A stretch of DNA of 64,000 nucleotides from Sphingobacteriales bacterium (GTDB lineage: Bacteria; Bacteroidota; Bacteroidia; Chitinophagales; Chitinophagaceae). Location of the stretch: assembly GCA_016235125.1 (NCBI GenBank), contig JACRLZ010000006.1, positions 310,001 to 374,000 of the forward strand. The letters are read 5' to 3'. Shown here piece by piece: positions 7,176 through 15,441 of this stretch (positions are counted from its first letter, which is position 1; each line of letters starts with the position of its first letter). The notes beneath the pieces are model-generated. The model saw only the letters and a program-made list of their open reading frames with translations, ran no database searches and was not told the origin of the DNA. Both the position numbers and the translations under genes were made by a program.

Positions 7176-7490
7176 TTATCTTAATTTATTTTGTAAACTC
7201 ATCCACCCTCCGCCATTATACACTTCTGCAAACCCGGATGACTTCAGAATACTTTTTGCCGAAGCGCTCCGCATACCCGATGCACAGCAGGTAATAACAG
7301 GTTTGTTTTTTTTCAGTTTTGACAAATTCCATTGTAAGGAATCCAGCGGGATGTTGACAGAGCCCCGGATATGCCCACTCCGGTATTCACCGGCAGTTCT
7401 TACGTCTATGATTTGTGCCCCCTGTTGCATGAGTGCGGTATAATCCGGGGCCGGGCTACTGCCAAACATCTTCTTTAATAATGTAAGCAT
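7176..7490 (-). CDS. Single-domain rhodanese sulfurtransferase
   Basis: This 104-aa protein is a stand-alone rhodanese domain with the IIDVRTAGEYRSGHI segment and the active-site loop C69-A-S-G-M-R; a second cysteine, C68, sits directly before the catalytic one. Such proteins carry a persulfide and pass sulfur to acceptors such as thioredoxin or DsrE/TusA proteins. It heads the operon rhodanese - membrane protein - thioredoxin. A Crp/Fnr-type palindrome lies at 7545-7560, 55 bases upstream of its start, in the same register as two others in the cluster. Confidence 0.92.
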   Translation of the reverse strand: MLTLLKKMFGSSPAPDYTALMQQGAQIIDVRTAGEYRSGHIRGSVNIPLDSLQWNLSKLKKNKPVITCCASGMRSASAKSILKSSGFAEVYNGGGWMSLQNKLR

Positions 7491-7544
7491 TGTTGTTTTT
7501 ATAAATTTTACGATGTAAAACTCTCAATAAAATCATTTGCAGAT

Positions 7545-7560
7545 TGCAACATTTGTTACA
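7545..7560 (-). promoter_or_regulatory. Crp/Fnr-type operator upstream of the rhodanese operon
   Basis: TGCAACATTTGTTACA is a 16-bp palindrome with one mismatched pair. Reversed (TGTAACAAATGTTGCA) it aligns with the sites at 7709 and 12572 through the shared pattern GTnACAAAnGTTnCA. At the -7 box distance fixed by those two promoters (36.5 bases) there is GAGTTTTA (7516-7523, minus strand), a 6 of 8 match to the box TAGTTTTG of the OsmC gene at 12060. Confidence 0.6.
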
Positions 7561-7708
7561 TTTTTAAAACAGAACTTCTTTTATAGATTTTGGGATAATA
7601 ATCAGATAAGCCATTTAAGCCCCTGGCCCCTGATATTTATGATAAAGAACAGGTTTCTGTCAGGCAATTCTCATCTCTTTTTATGAGTCTGCTCATTGTA
7701 TGCTTCAC

Positions 7709-7753
7709 GGTGACAAAAGTTACAAGCCCCCCATAAACCCCTGTCTACTTTTG
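7709..7753 (+). promoter_or_regulatory. Crp/Fnr-type operator plus -7 box for the OsmC-FadL-SQR operon
   Basis: GGTGACAAAAGTTACA at 7709-7724 matches the site at 12572 at 14 of 16 positions. A consensus -7 box TACTTTTG follows at 7746-7753. The operator centre is 36.5 bases before the last G of the box, placing it near -42 relative to the expected start, the position used by class II Crp activation. The remainder of the 303-base spacer 7491-7793 shows no gene. Confidence 0.7.
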
Positions 7754-7793
7754 TGTTGAAATCAATCATTATCAATCTAAAACAAAAAGTAAT

Positions 7794-8231
7794 ATGGAAA
7801 CAACTCATCATTATAAAGTGAACGTAAACTGGGAAAATGACCGGAAAGGATTAATGAGTTCCCCTGTTCTGCAATCAACAATCGAAGTGGCCACTCCGCC
7901 TGAATTCCCAAAAGGAATGGAAGGGATATGGTCTCCCGAACATTTACTGGTAGCAGCGGTGAACAGCTGCCTGATGACCACCTTTCTTGCCATAGCAGAA
8001 AACTCAAAATTGAATTTTGTGGATTTTGAATGCAATGCGGATGGCAAACTGGAAAAAGTGGATGGTAAATACATGATAAGTGAAGTAGTGCTGTCCCCGG
8101 TTCTGACTATAAACAACGAAGCCGACAGGGAAAGGGCGATGAGGGTGATAGAAAAGTCTGAGGCAGCCTGCCTGATCTCCAACTCGGTGAAATCAAAAAT
8201 AATCCTCAACCCTGTGATCAAACTTCAATGA
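7794..8231 (+). CDS. OsmC family protein
   Basis: This 145-aa protein has the OsmC/Ohr alpha-beta fold signature, with the two redox cysteines in the usual places: one in VNSCLMTTF and one in EAACLISNS, plus the SPEHLLVAA helix start. OsmC proteins reduce organic hydroperoxides, and several accept persulfides. Here it is the first gene of an operon with a FadL channel, an SQR-like flavoprotein, TusE and DsrE, so a persulfide-related role is reasonable. A second OsmC gene lies at 12060. Confidence 0.9.
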   Translation: METTHHYKVNVNWENDRKGLMSSPVLQSTIEVATPPEFPKGMEGIWSPEHLLVAAVNSCLMTTFLAIAENSKLNFVDFECNADGKLEKVDGKYMISEVVLSPVLTINNEADRERAMRVIEKSEAACLISNSVKSKIILNPVIKLQ

Positions 8232-8263
8232 CCTCCGGGTTTTTAATAACTAAAACTATTTAT

Positions 8264-9763
8264 ATGAAAAAGTATTCTATAGCAGTTATCATGTCAATGT
8301 TTCTTTTGACAGGCTTGTTTGCACAAAACGGAACAAGATTAATAGGCTTTGATGCTGTTACTTCAGGCAGGGGCGGAACTTCCACCGGGTTTTTTGATAA
8401 TCCGTCTTTAATGATAAATAATCCCGCCGGGCTTTCCTTTCTTACATCATCTCGGTTTGATATAAGTATTTCGGTGATGGCTCCTAAACTGAGTTTCAGG
8501 AATGCGATCAACAATACATCCGGAAAAAATAATCTTTTCCCTCTCGGCTGTTTAAGCTATGTAAAAAAATCTTCTGAAAAATTTACTTACGGGTTAGGGA
8601 TTTTTACCCAGGGAGGTATGGGAGCCGATTTCAATCTGAATCATGCATTATACAAAAATGCAACCGGCAATTATATGCAACAACCCTACCACTCAAAATT
8701 TGCTGTGATGCAGGGAGGTGGTTCAGCAGCGTATAAACTAACAAACCGGCTTTCTGTGGGAGTTACCGCTGACCTGGTATATGGACAAGTTGAATTTCAA
8801 ATGCCGATGAGCATGCCGCCATCTATGATGAAAGGGGTTATCGATCCCCAGACAGGTTTCACTTTCGGAGATATGTTCTCTGCTGATCCGGAAGCCGGTG
8901 GTTTGGGATATTCGGAAGTCATTGCTTCTGCAAACCTGAAAAGCCTTAGCTCTTTCGGATTTAACGGAAAGATCGGGCTTGCATTTAAACCCAATGAAAA
9001 ATTTTCAGCCGGGATCAATTATACACTTCCGGTCAATCTTACTTACAAGAACGGAAAAGCCGAAATGGACATGACCTACCAGATGAATGATGCATTTGGA
9101 AGAGTGGTGGCGGGCATCATGCAGCAAAATCCGGGAACCACATTGGAAGAAGCACAACAGGAAGCTATGACAATGTTTTCCCAGCTGGGTATTGATCTGA
9201 CAAAAGGAGCAACAGATAATTATAGCGCTGAGGCAAAATTTGGTTTACCCCAGTCTTTATCAGCCGGAATATTTTTCTCTCCTTCACAAAAAATCAGATT
9301 GGCATTAGATGCAGAATGGATCAATTGGGAGAAAGCATTTAAACAGATGGATATTTCTTTGTCCGGCGGAACCAATCCTAATATCAACAGGATGCTGGGG
9401 GCTGAGGGAAGTTTTGGTATGGCGTTTCCAATGTATTGGAAAAACACCATAGTGATCCGCACCGGGGCCGAGATCACTGCTTCTAAAAAACTTATTCTCC
9501 GCGGAGGTTATGTATACGGATCAAACCCGGTTCCGGCATCAACCCTGTTTCCTGTTTTTCCTGCTATTGTAAAACATCATATTACCGCAGGCGGTTCCGT
9601 TAAACTGACAAAATCCTTTATTATCAATGCGGCCTATGAACATGCTTTTAAAAACACGGAGACCGCTGCTGTGAAAAGCAATGTGGCAAATGAATACAAC
9701 AACAGCACATCCAGGTTAAGAAATGATATTTTTCATTTTTCCGTATCCCGGTTACTTAAATAA
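8264..9763 (+). CDS. FadL/TodX-type outer-membrane channel
   Basis: This 499-aa protein has a signal peptide (MKKYSIAVIMSMFLLTGLFAQ) and then many alternating beta strands ending in an aromatic residue pattern (FHFSVSRLLK). The N-terminal AVTSGRGGTSTGFFDNPSLMINNPAGL segment is typical of FadL-family proteins, whose N-terminal hatch plugs the barrel. FadL channels admit hydrophobic compounds. Placement between OsmC and the SQR-like gene suggests a substrate such as elemental sulfur, polysulfide or an organosulfur compound; this is an inference. The start at 8264 gives a proper signal peptide. Confidence 0.88.
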   Translation: MKKYSIAVIMSMFLLTGLFAQNGTRLIGFDAVTSGRGGTSTGFFDNPSLMINNPAGLSFLTSSRFDISISVMAPKLSFRNAINNTSGKNNLFPLGCLSYVKKSSEKFTYGLGIFTQGGMGADFNLNHALYKNATGNYMQQPYHSKFAVMQGGGSAAYKLTNRLSVGVTADLVYGQVEFQMPMSMPPSMMKGVIDPQTGFTFGDMFSADPEAGGLGYSEVIASANLKSLSSFGFNGKIGLAFKPNEKFSAGINYTLPVNLTYKNGKAEMDMTYQMNDAFGRVVAGIMQQNPGTTLEEAQQEAMTMFSQLGIDLTKGATDNYSAEAKFGLPQSLSAGIFFSPSQKIRLALDAEWINWEKAFKQMDISLSGGTNPNINRMLGAEGSFGMAFPMYWKNTIVIRTGAEITASKKLILRGGYVYGSNPVPASTLFPVFPAIVKHHITAGGSVKLTKSFIINAAYEHAFKNTETAAVKSNVANEYNNSTSRLRNDIFHFSVSRLLK

Positions 9764-9782
9764 GAAACAAAAAATTAAAACA

Positions 9783-11015
9783 ATGAAACGATTAGTAATA
9801 CTTGGCGCAGGCACAGCAGGAACCATGATGACCAATCACCTGCACAAAGAACTGGACAAAATGGGCTGGAAGCTAACCATCATTGACGAACGGGAAGAAC
9901 ACTATTATCAGCCCGGCTACTTATTTCTTCCATTTGATATTTATGAGCCGGAAGATATTGTAAAGCCCATCAAAAAATTTATACCAAGGGAAGTAAGACT
10001 GCTTACCGACAAGATCGAAAAGATAGATGCAGAAAAAAGTTTAGTGAAGATGAGAAACGGCGACCAGTTGCATTATGATGTTCTTATCATAGCCACCGGC
10101 GCTAAAATCGCCCCCGAAGAAGTGGAGGGAATGAAAGGCTCCGAATGGCAACAATCCGTTTTTGATTTTTATACGTTTGAAGGAGCCCTTGCGCTGCGGA
10201 ATAAATTGCGTGAATGGGAAGGTGGAAAATTAGTGGTGCACATTACCGAAATGCCCATCAAATGCCCGGTAGCTCCTCTTGAATTTGCCTTTCTGGCCGA
10301 CTCTTATTTCAAACATAAGAATATGAGGGACCGGGTGGAGATAACCTATGTAACTCCGCTGAGCGGCGCTTTTACAAAACCTAAAGCCACTGCAGCGCTG
10401 GATCATCTGCTGGAGGAAAAAAACATTGCCATCGAAAGCGATTTTGCGATTGCTGAAGTGGATAATGAGAACAGAAAGATCATTGATTACGGAGGAAGGG
10501 AAATTCCTTTCGATCTGCTGGTAACCGTGCCCACCAATAAAGGTGATGATCTGATCGCAAGGTCCGGTTTGGGAGATGATCTGAATTATGTACCCACACA
10601 CAAAGGGTCACTGCAATCATTACAACATCCAAACATTTTTGTAATAGGTGATGCCAGCAATATTCCCGCATCCAAAGCAGGATCAGTGGCACATTTTGAA
10701 GCGGAGATCCTTAGTGAAAATATTCTGCGGTATATAAAAGGAGAACCGCTGAAAGAAGAATTTGACGGCCATGCCAATTGTTTTGTGGAAACAGGGAATG
10801 GCAAAGCGTTGCTCATAGATTTTAATTATACACATGAACCGGTGGAAGGTGAATTCCCGTTTCCGGGTGTAGGCCCGTTGCGCTTATTAAAAGAAAGCCG
10901 GATGAACCACATGGGCAAACTGGCTTTTAAATGGATATACTGGAATATGTTATTAAAAGGAACACATATACCCTTTGTTTCTGCAACCATGCAGGAAGCC
11001 GGAAAACATTTTTAA
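9783..11015 (+). CDS. SQR-like FAD/NAD(P)-dependent oxidoreductase
   Basis: This 410-aa flavoprotein has a Rossmann GAGTAG motif at the N-terminus, a second dinucleotide region, and the FAD-contacting IGDASNIPASKAGSVAH near residues 285-300. It contains only two cysteines, C161 (PIKCPVAP) and C333 (HANCFVETG), which match the two that form the sulfur bridge in sulfide:quinone oxidoreductases; the third cysteine of the classical enzyme is missing. The C-terminal amphipathic stretch LAFKWIYWNMLLKG could dock on the membrane. It probably oxidises sulfide or a persulfide and feeds quinone. The ATG at 9783 starts directly with the FAD fold. Confidence 0.88.
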   Translation: MKRLVILGAGTAGTMMTNHLHKELDKMGWKLTIIDEREEHYYQPGYLFLPFDIYEPEDIVKPIKKFIPREVRLLTDKIEKIDAEKSLVKMRNGDQLHYDVLIIATGAKIAPEEVEGMKGSEWQQSVFDFYTFEGALALRNKLREWEGGKLVVHITEMPIKCPVAPLEFAFLADSYFKHKNMRDRVEITYVTPLSGAFTKPKATAALDHLLEEKNIAIESDFAIAEVDNENRKIIDYGGREIPFDLLVTVPTNKGDDLIARSGLGDDLNYVPTHKGSLQSLQHPNIFVIGDASNIPASKAGSVAHFEAEILSENILRYIKGEPLKEEFDGHANCFVETGNGKALLIDFNYTHEPVEGEFPFPGVGPLRLLKESRMNHMGKLAFKWIYWNMLLKGTHIPFVSATMQEAGKHF

Positions 11016-11036
11016 TTAACAACTTAAAATTATTTT

Positions 11037-11345
11037 ATGGAAAAGATCATATGCGGAACAACCATTGAAGTAAACGAAGAAGGCTATCTGACCAACTTCT
11101 CACAATGGTGCACTGAAATCGGGGACGAACTTGCCAAAGAGGCAAATATCGATTTGTCGCCCCGCCACCGGGAGGTAATTACCTACCTGCAGGGAGAACA
11201 TAAGAAAGAAGTGCCTTTAAGCATTCGTAAAGTTGGCAAAAGCGGCGTGGTGGATATAAAAGAATTTTATTCTTTATTCCCTTTGGCGCCGCTGAAGACA
11301 GCGACAAAAATTGCAGGTATTCCCAAGCCTGCCAGTTGTATTTAA
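11037..11345 (+). CDS. TusE/DsrC-family sulfur carrier
   Basis: This 102-aa protein has the family helix-rich core (SPRHREVITYLQ) and the flexible C-terminal arm ending IAGIPKPASCI. The penultimate cysteine C101, the sulfur-carrying residue, is present. The second cysteine of true DsrC, eleven residues earlier, is replaced by T90, so it cannot form the DsrC disulfide or trisulfide loop and is TusE-like in that respect. It would accept sulfur from the DsrE-type protein encoded 24 bases downstream or from the SQR-like enzyme upstream. Confidence 0.92.
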   Translation: MEKIICGTTIEVNEEGYLTNFSQWCTEIGDELAKEANIDLSPRHREVITYLQGEHKKEVPLSIRKVGKSGVVDIKEFYSLFPLAPLKTATKIAGIPKPASCI

Positions 11346-11369
11346 TTATTCACTGAAAAAATTACTATT

Positions 11370-11852
11370 ATGAACGACTCAAACGGTGAAATCAAAAAAA
11401 TGATGATCATACTTTCCAAAGCCACTTTGGAAAATGTATATGCAGCTTTTGTACTGGCCAACGGGGCCAGGATGGAAGGCATTGAAGCAGAAATGTTCTT
11501 TACTTTTTTCGGGCTGGAAGCCATTCATAAGAAAAAACTGAAACGCCTGCATGTGGCCACTGTTGGAAACCCGGCCATGCACATGCCAACCATGGTTGGA
11601 GGTCTGCCGGGGATGGAAGCATTTGCAACCCACATGATGAAAAAAGAAATGGGTAAAATAGACATGCCTGATGTGGAAGAGTTTCTCGATATTCTTACCG
11701 CTTCCGGGGTGAAGCTATGGGCCTGCAAGCTGGCGATGGATATGTTTCATTACAAGAAGGAAGATATGATCAGCGATATTGACGGTGTAATAACTGTGGG
11801 GGATTTTTATAAGAAAGCAAGCGGATCAGGAACACACATGCTGTTTATCTGA
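11370..11852 (+). CDS. DsrE2-type sulfur transferase
   Basis: This 160-aa protein belongs to the DsrE/DsrF/DrsH-like superfamily. The segment GVKLWACKLAMDMF holds the cysteine (about residue 118) that carries sulfur in DsrE2, and the FFTFFGLEAIHKK motif is characteristic. In sulfur oxidisers, rhodanese, TusA and DsrE2 form a relay; here TusA is absent and TusE and OsmC are its neighbours. A hydrophobic patch around residues 70-90 may contact the membrane. It closes the forward operon and converges on the DUF6132 gene. Confidence 0.88.
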   Translation: MNDSNGEIKKMMIILSKATLENVYAAFVLANGARMEGIEAEMFFTFFGLEAIHKKKLKRLHVATVGNPAMHMPTMVGGLPGMEAFATHMMKKEMGKIDMPDVEEFLDILTASGVKLWACKLAMDMFHYKKEDMISDIDGVITVGDFYKKASGSGTHMLFI

Positions 11853-11864
11853 TTATTGCCTTGT

Positions 11865-12053
11865 TTATTTTTTGAAAATGCTGAACAGCAATCCGCCCAA
11901 TAACGAGCCGTACAATGTGCTGTTTACAGGCCGTGAAGTGATGGCACAGGAGCCACTGCTGCAACCCACAAAATGATAATAAACATAACCACCCACAGCC
12001 CCGATGATAACACCGAGTATGGTAAACTTGTTTTTTGAAATAAATCTTATCAT
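11865..12053 (-). CDS. DUF6132 small membrane protein
   Basis: This 62-aa protein has two hydrophobic segments (residues 9-29 and 48-60) around the signature GCSSGSCAITSRPVNSTLYG, which puts two cysteines at the membrane surface. The family is known only by sequence and commonly sits with rhodanese and Crp genes in Bacteroidota. Six bases separate it from the upstream OsmC gene, so the two are co-transcribed. A role in sulfur or redox handling is inferred from context. Confidence 0.82.
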   Translation of the reverse strand: MIRFISKNKFTILGVIIGAVGGYVYYHFVGCSSGSCAITSRPVNSTLYGSLLGGLLFSIFKK

Positions 12054-12059
12054 GTTGTT

Positions 12060-12521
12060 TCAGGCTGGTATGGCTATGCTTTCGGGGGTATTGTTGAAAA
12101 GCTGCACTCCGTTATAATTTACTTCCCATGTAAGCGGAAGAATTTTCTTAAGCATATGGCTGACCCCGCATATTTTTTCCTGTGAAGTGCTGACGGCATC
12201 CAGAGCCGCCTCTTTGTTTTCTTCAGAACCTTTGAAATCATAGCTGAGGTGAATGGCCACATATTCAATGGGCGGTTGCCTGCTGATCTCACCCACTACT
12301 CTCATGCTGAAATCGTCAACAGGGTGATTGTTCTTCCGCAATATAGCCACCACATCCATTCCCGTGCAGCCGGTTAAAGCCGAAAGCACAAAAGGTTTCG
12401 GAATAGGGCCATTGTCTTCGCCGCCCACCCTTTCAGGAGCATCCATAATAATGGTATGCCCGTTTACCAATGCATTGAACTGCATTTTACCCATCCATTG
12501 CGTTTCTACCTGGTGTGTCAT
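12060..12521 (-). CDS. Second OsmC family protein
   Basis: This 153-aa protein has the OsmC cysteines in LTGCTGMDVV and EKICGVSHML. It shares the fold but little sequence with the OsmC protein at 7794, so it is not a recent duplicate. The ATG at 12521 (MTHQVETQW) is preferred over one at 12545, since other OsmC proteins begin this way and the predicted transcript start falls near 12537, downstream of 12545. It is followed by DUF6132 and preceded by a Crp-type operator with a consensus -7 box. Confidence 0.88.
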   Translation of the reverse strand: MTHQVETQWMGKMQFNALVNGHTIIMDAPERVGGEDNGPIPKPFVLSALTGCTGMDVVAILRKNNHPVDDFSMRVVGEISRQPPIEYVAIHLSYDFKGSEENKEAALDAVSTSQEKICGVSHMLKKILPLTWEVNYNGVQLFNNTPESIAIPA

Positions 12522-12542
12522 GTACTGGTTGTTTTTACAAGG

Positions 12543-12587
12543 CAAAACTATGTTCGCAAATGGAGCAGGATGGTCACAAATGTTACA
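12543..12587 (-). promoter_or_regulatory. Crp/Fnr-type operator plus -7 box for the second OsmC gene
   Basis: On the minus strand TGTAACATTTGTGACC (12587-12572) precedes the box TAGTTTTG (12550-12543). The distance from operator centre to the last G of the box is 36.5 bases, identical to the promoter at 7709-7753. The operator overlaps the final codons of the regulator gene itself. Confidence 0.7.
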
Positions 12588-13212
12588 GTTCCTTAAGCAG
12601 GCGTATCTGGTTCCGGTAGAGAAGCAGTTTCTTTTCGTTTTCCAGTTTTTTCAAAAGCCTTGAAACAACCACTCTTGAAGTAGCAAGGTCATTAGCCACC
12701 TGTTCATGAGAAAGATTAAGCAGGGGCGAATCCGTGACCCTTGCTTTTTCATTCAGGTAATGCACCAGTCGGTCATCCAGTTTCTGAAAAGCTATCTGAT
12801 CCACCATACCAAGCAATTCCTGGAAACGAAAATGAATGGTTCGCATTACAAAGCTTTTCCATGTGGGATATTTTACCAGCCATTCATCCATTACGGATAC
12901 CGGCAGCATGAGTATATCAGTATCTTCTTCGGCCACGGCACGGATCTCACTCGGATATTGCTGCATGCAGCAGGTGAAGGTCATAGCACAGCTTTCCTGA
13001 GGATTCACATAATATAATAATAATTCATTGCCATGATCATCAAGCCGGGAAACTTTGATCAAACCGGAAAGAATAAGAGGCATTGTCCGCACAGTTTGCC
13101 CGATATCGAGAATTACATCGCCGGCCGGTATAAAAACAGGAGTCCCTCTTTTTACCATTTCTTCTATCAGTTCCGGTTCAAATACGGAATTAAATTGTTC
13201 AGGAATTTGCAT
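12583..13212 (-). CDS. Crp/Fnr family transcriptional regulator
   Basis: This 209-aa protein has an N-terminal cyclic-nucleotide-type beta barrel (residues 15-120) and a C-terminal winged helix with the recognition region LSHEQVANDLATSRVVVSRLLKKLE. The barrel carries a cysteine cluster, ESCAMTFTCC (three cysteines in ten residues), that could sense persulfide or redox state. It probably activates the surrounding sulfur cluster through the three related operators. A -7 box TATCTTTG (13224-13217) ends about five bases before the ATG, so the message would have almost no leader. A paralogue lies at 38577. Confidence 0.9.
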   Translation of the reverse strand: MQIPEQFNSVFEPELIEEMVKRGTPVFIPAGDVILDIGQTVRTMPLILSGLIKVSRLDDHGNELLLYYVNPQESCAMTFTCCMQQYPSEIRAVAEEDTDILMLPVSVMDEWLVKYPTWKSFVMRTIHFRFQELLGMVDQIAFQKLDDRLVHYLNEKARVTDSPLLNLSHEQVANDLATSRVVVSRLLKKLENEKKLLLYRNQIRLLKEL

Positions 13213-13216
13213 CGGG

Positions 13217-13224
13217 CAAAGATA
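13217..13224 (-). promoter_or_regulatory. -7 box of a near-leaderless promoter for the Crp/Fnr gene
   Basis: CAAAGATA on the plus strand reads TATCTTTG on the minus strand, a full TAnnTTTG match, five bases before the ATG at 13212. Transcription would start at or next to the start codon. Confidence 0.55.
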
Positions 13225-13327
13225 GAAGTATATGCTTAGGAATAAATATGACCGCAACCAGCACAACTTTTCTTTCGTCAGGGATAAGAATTTATTTATT
13301 TTCACCTGTACCATATCATTTTATTGC

Positions 13328-15436
13328 ATGAGAAAAGTGATTGTGATATTGTTTTTTTCGACTTTCTGTAAAACGGCGGCGTATGCCCAATATCCGCCCC
13401 TGCAGCAAAAAGCCATTGTATTAAAAACAATGGTGGATCGGAAACATATTTCACCCCGCCCCGTGGATGATAGTTTTTCGGTAACAGTATTCCGTTCTTT
13501 ACTGAATGCAGCGGATAAAAAATGGTTGCTTTTTACAGTAGCAGAATATCAGCAATTATTATCCTTCAGCAACAGCATTGATGATGAAATGCAGGGAAAA
13601 AGCTGGGGTTTTTGTGATAAGTTCAGTGCATTGTATAAGGCAGCACTTGTAAGAGCAGACTCCATCATCAATAAATTATTGCAAAAATCATTTGATTACT
13701 CCGTTGCCGATTCTATTAAATCCGTAAAAAGACAACCCGGTATTTTTAATTTTCCGGCCGATGCAAATGCGCTGACCAATAAATGGACCCGCTATCTGAA
13801 ATACAACATACTGGATGCAGTATATGATGAAGTGAGTGATGACAGCACAAAAAAAAGAACTTTTAAAGAAGGACTTGCTTCGTTGGAACCGGGCATCAGG
13901 GAAAGAGTGAAAAAAACAGAAACCAAAGCCATCAGGAGAATTCTTGAAATCCCCGCAGGTTTCCAGGCATTGATAAATGAGATGTACCTGAATGCCATTG
14001 CTTCATCCTTTGATCCGCATACCAATTATTTTTCTCCCGAAACAAGAGAAGCATTCCAGGCAGAACTCAGTACTGAATCTTATCTTTTCGGAATTTCATT
14101 TGAACAAAATGATAAAGGACAGGTGGTGGTGGATAAACTGACTCCCGGGGGCGCTGCATGGAAATCGGGTGAAGTGCACCAGGGCGATGAACTGGTAAGC
14201 CTGCAATGGGAAGACAAAGAAGCGCAGGATATGACCGGCGCCACTGTGGAAGAAGCATATGAAGTGCTTGATCAGTCCAATCATGATAAACTATTGTTCC
14301 GTTTCAGAAAAACAGACGGCACCATGAGCAATGTGCTGTTGCGGAAAGAAAAAGCAGAAAACGATGAAAATATTGTAAAAGGATTTTTACTGAAAGGGGA
14401 TAAGAAGATCGGTTATATCCTGTTGCCGGGATTTTATACAGAATGGGAAAATGAAACCGGCTCCAGCTGCGCCAACGATGTGGCAAAAGAGATCATTAAA
14501 CTCAAAAAAGAAAATATAGACGGGTTGATACTTGATGTGAGATACAACGGAGGCGGCTCGATAGGTGAAGCCCTGGAGATGACGGGGATATTTATTGACG
14601 AAGGGCCATTGGCAGCAGAAAAAGAAAGGAACGGGAAACTGGTTACCCTGAAAGATCCGAACCGGGGAACCATTTATGACGGACCCATGGCATTAATGGT
14701 AAACGGGCAAAGCGCATCCGCTTCAGAAATGCTGGCTGCTTCACTGCAGGATTATAACAGGGCGGTGATCGTTGGCAGCAATACTTACGGTAAAGCAACA
14801 GGCCAATCCATTTTCCCCATGGATACCATTACCAGCAAAGGGATCACAGGAAATGAAAAAACCGATGTGGCAAAAATCACTATCGGGAAATTGTACAGGG
14901 TAACGGGACGGACAGCGCAGATGCACGGCGTCACCCCCGATGTGATGCTGCCCGATGCGTTTGATGCATTGGAGAGCGGGGAAAAGTTTGAAGACAACCC
15001 GCTTCCGGCGGATACGGCCAAAAGAAATAATTATTATAAACCGCTTCCTTATTTACCGGTAAGTGAACTTGTTAATCGCAGTGCTGCAAGAGTAATTGCC
15101 CATCCCGATTTTCGGCTGATCAAAAAAATTGTGGACGAACAGAAGAAAATACAGCAGGCTTCTTTCCGCATCATTCCGCTGAAAGCAGAATTGTTTGAAA
15201 AATGGATGGATCAGCGGGAGGCCAGCCTGGAAGCAATGAAGGGAGAAGGAGAAACCACCAATAAGTTTACCGTAGAGAATCATGAGCAGGATAAACAATT
15301 GCTGGTAAATAATACTTACGCAAAAGAACTGAACCAGGAATGGCTGAACAATCTTGCTGAAGATATTTATATACAGGAAGCCTATATGATATTAGCAGAT
15401 TTGATAAATTTACAAAAAACCTTTCCTAAAAATTAA
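13328..15436 (+). CDS. prc: Tail-specific carboxy-terminal protease (Prc-like, S41)
   Basis: This 702-aa secreted protease has a signal peptide, an N-terminal helical domain (DUF3340-like), a PDZ domain around residues 240-330 (GISFEQNDKGQVVVDKL ... GDELV), the S41 catalytic core, and a C-terminal DUF3340 part. The serine region is NGQSASASEM near residues 459-468 and the lysine lies in TYGKATGQ, where the usual GKGTVQ has alanine after the lysine. Such enzymes trim periplasmic proteins from their C-termini. The start at 13328 is chosen because it gives the signal peptide; the longer frame would run into the divergent promoter region. Confidence 0.92.
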   Translation: MRKVIVILFFSTFCKTAAYAQYPPLQQKAIVLKTMVDRKHISPRPVDDSFSVTVFRSLLNAADKKWLLFTVAEYQQLLSFSNSIDDEMQGKSWGFCDKFSALYKAALVRADSIINKLLQKSFDYSVADSIKSVKRQPGIFNFPADANALTNKWTRYLKYNILDAVYDEVSDDSTKKRTFKEGLASLEPGIRERVKKTETKAIRRILEIPAGFQALINEMYLNAIASSFDPHTNYFSPETREAFQAELSTESYLFGISFEQNDKGQVVVDKLTPGGAAWKSGEVHQGDELVSLQWEDKEAQDMTGATVEEAYEVLDQSNHDKLLFRFRKTDGTMSNVLLRKEKAENDENIVKGFLLKGDKKIGYILLPGFYTEWENETGSSCANDVAKEIIKLKKENIDGLILDVRYNGGGSIGEALEMTGIFIDEGPLAAEKERNGKLVTLKDPNRGTIYDGPMALMVNGQSASASEMLAASLQDYNRAVIVGSNTYGKATGQSIFPMDTITSKGITGNEKTDVAKITIGKLYRVTGRTAQMHGVTPDVMLPDAFDALESGEKFEDNPLPADTAKRNNYYKPLPYLPVSELVNRSAARVIAHPDFRLIKKIVDEQKKIQQASFRIIPLKAELFEKWMDQREASLEAMKGEGETTNKFTVENHEQDKQLLVNNTYAKELNQEWLNNLAEDIYIQEAYMILADLINLQKTFPKN

Positions 15437-15441
15437 TTGCT

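Noticed and set aside
13232..13327. Longer N-terminus for the S41 protease
   Set aside because: The extra 32 residues are basic and aromatic, overlap the divergent promoter region, and would bury the signal peptide.
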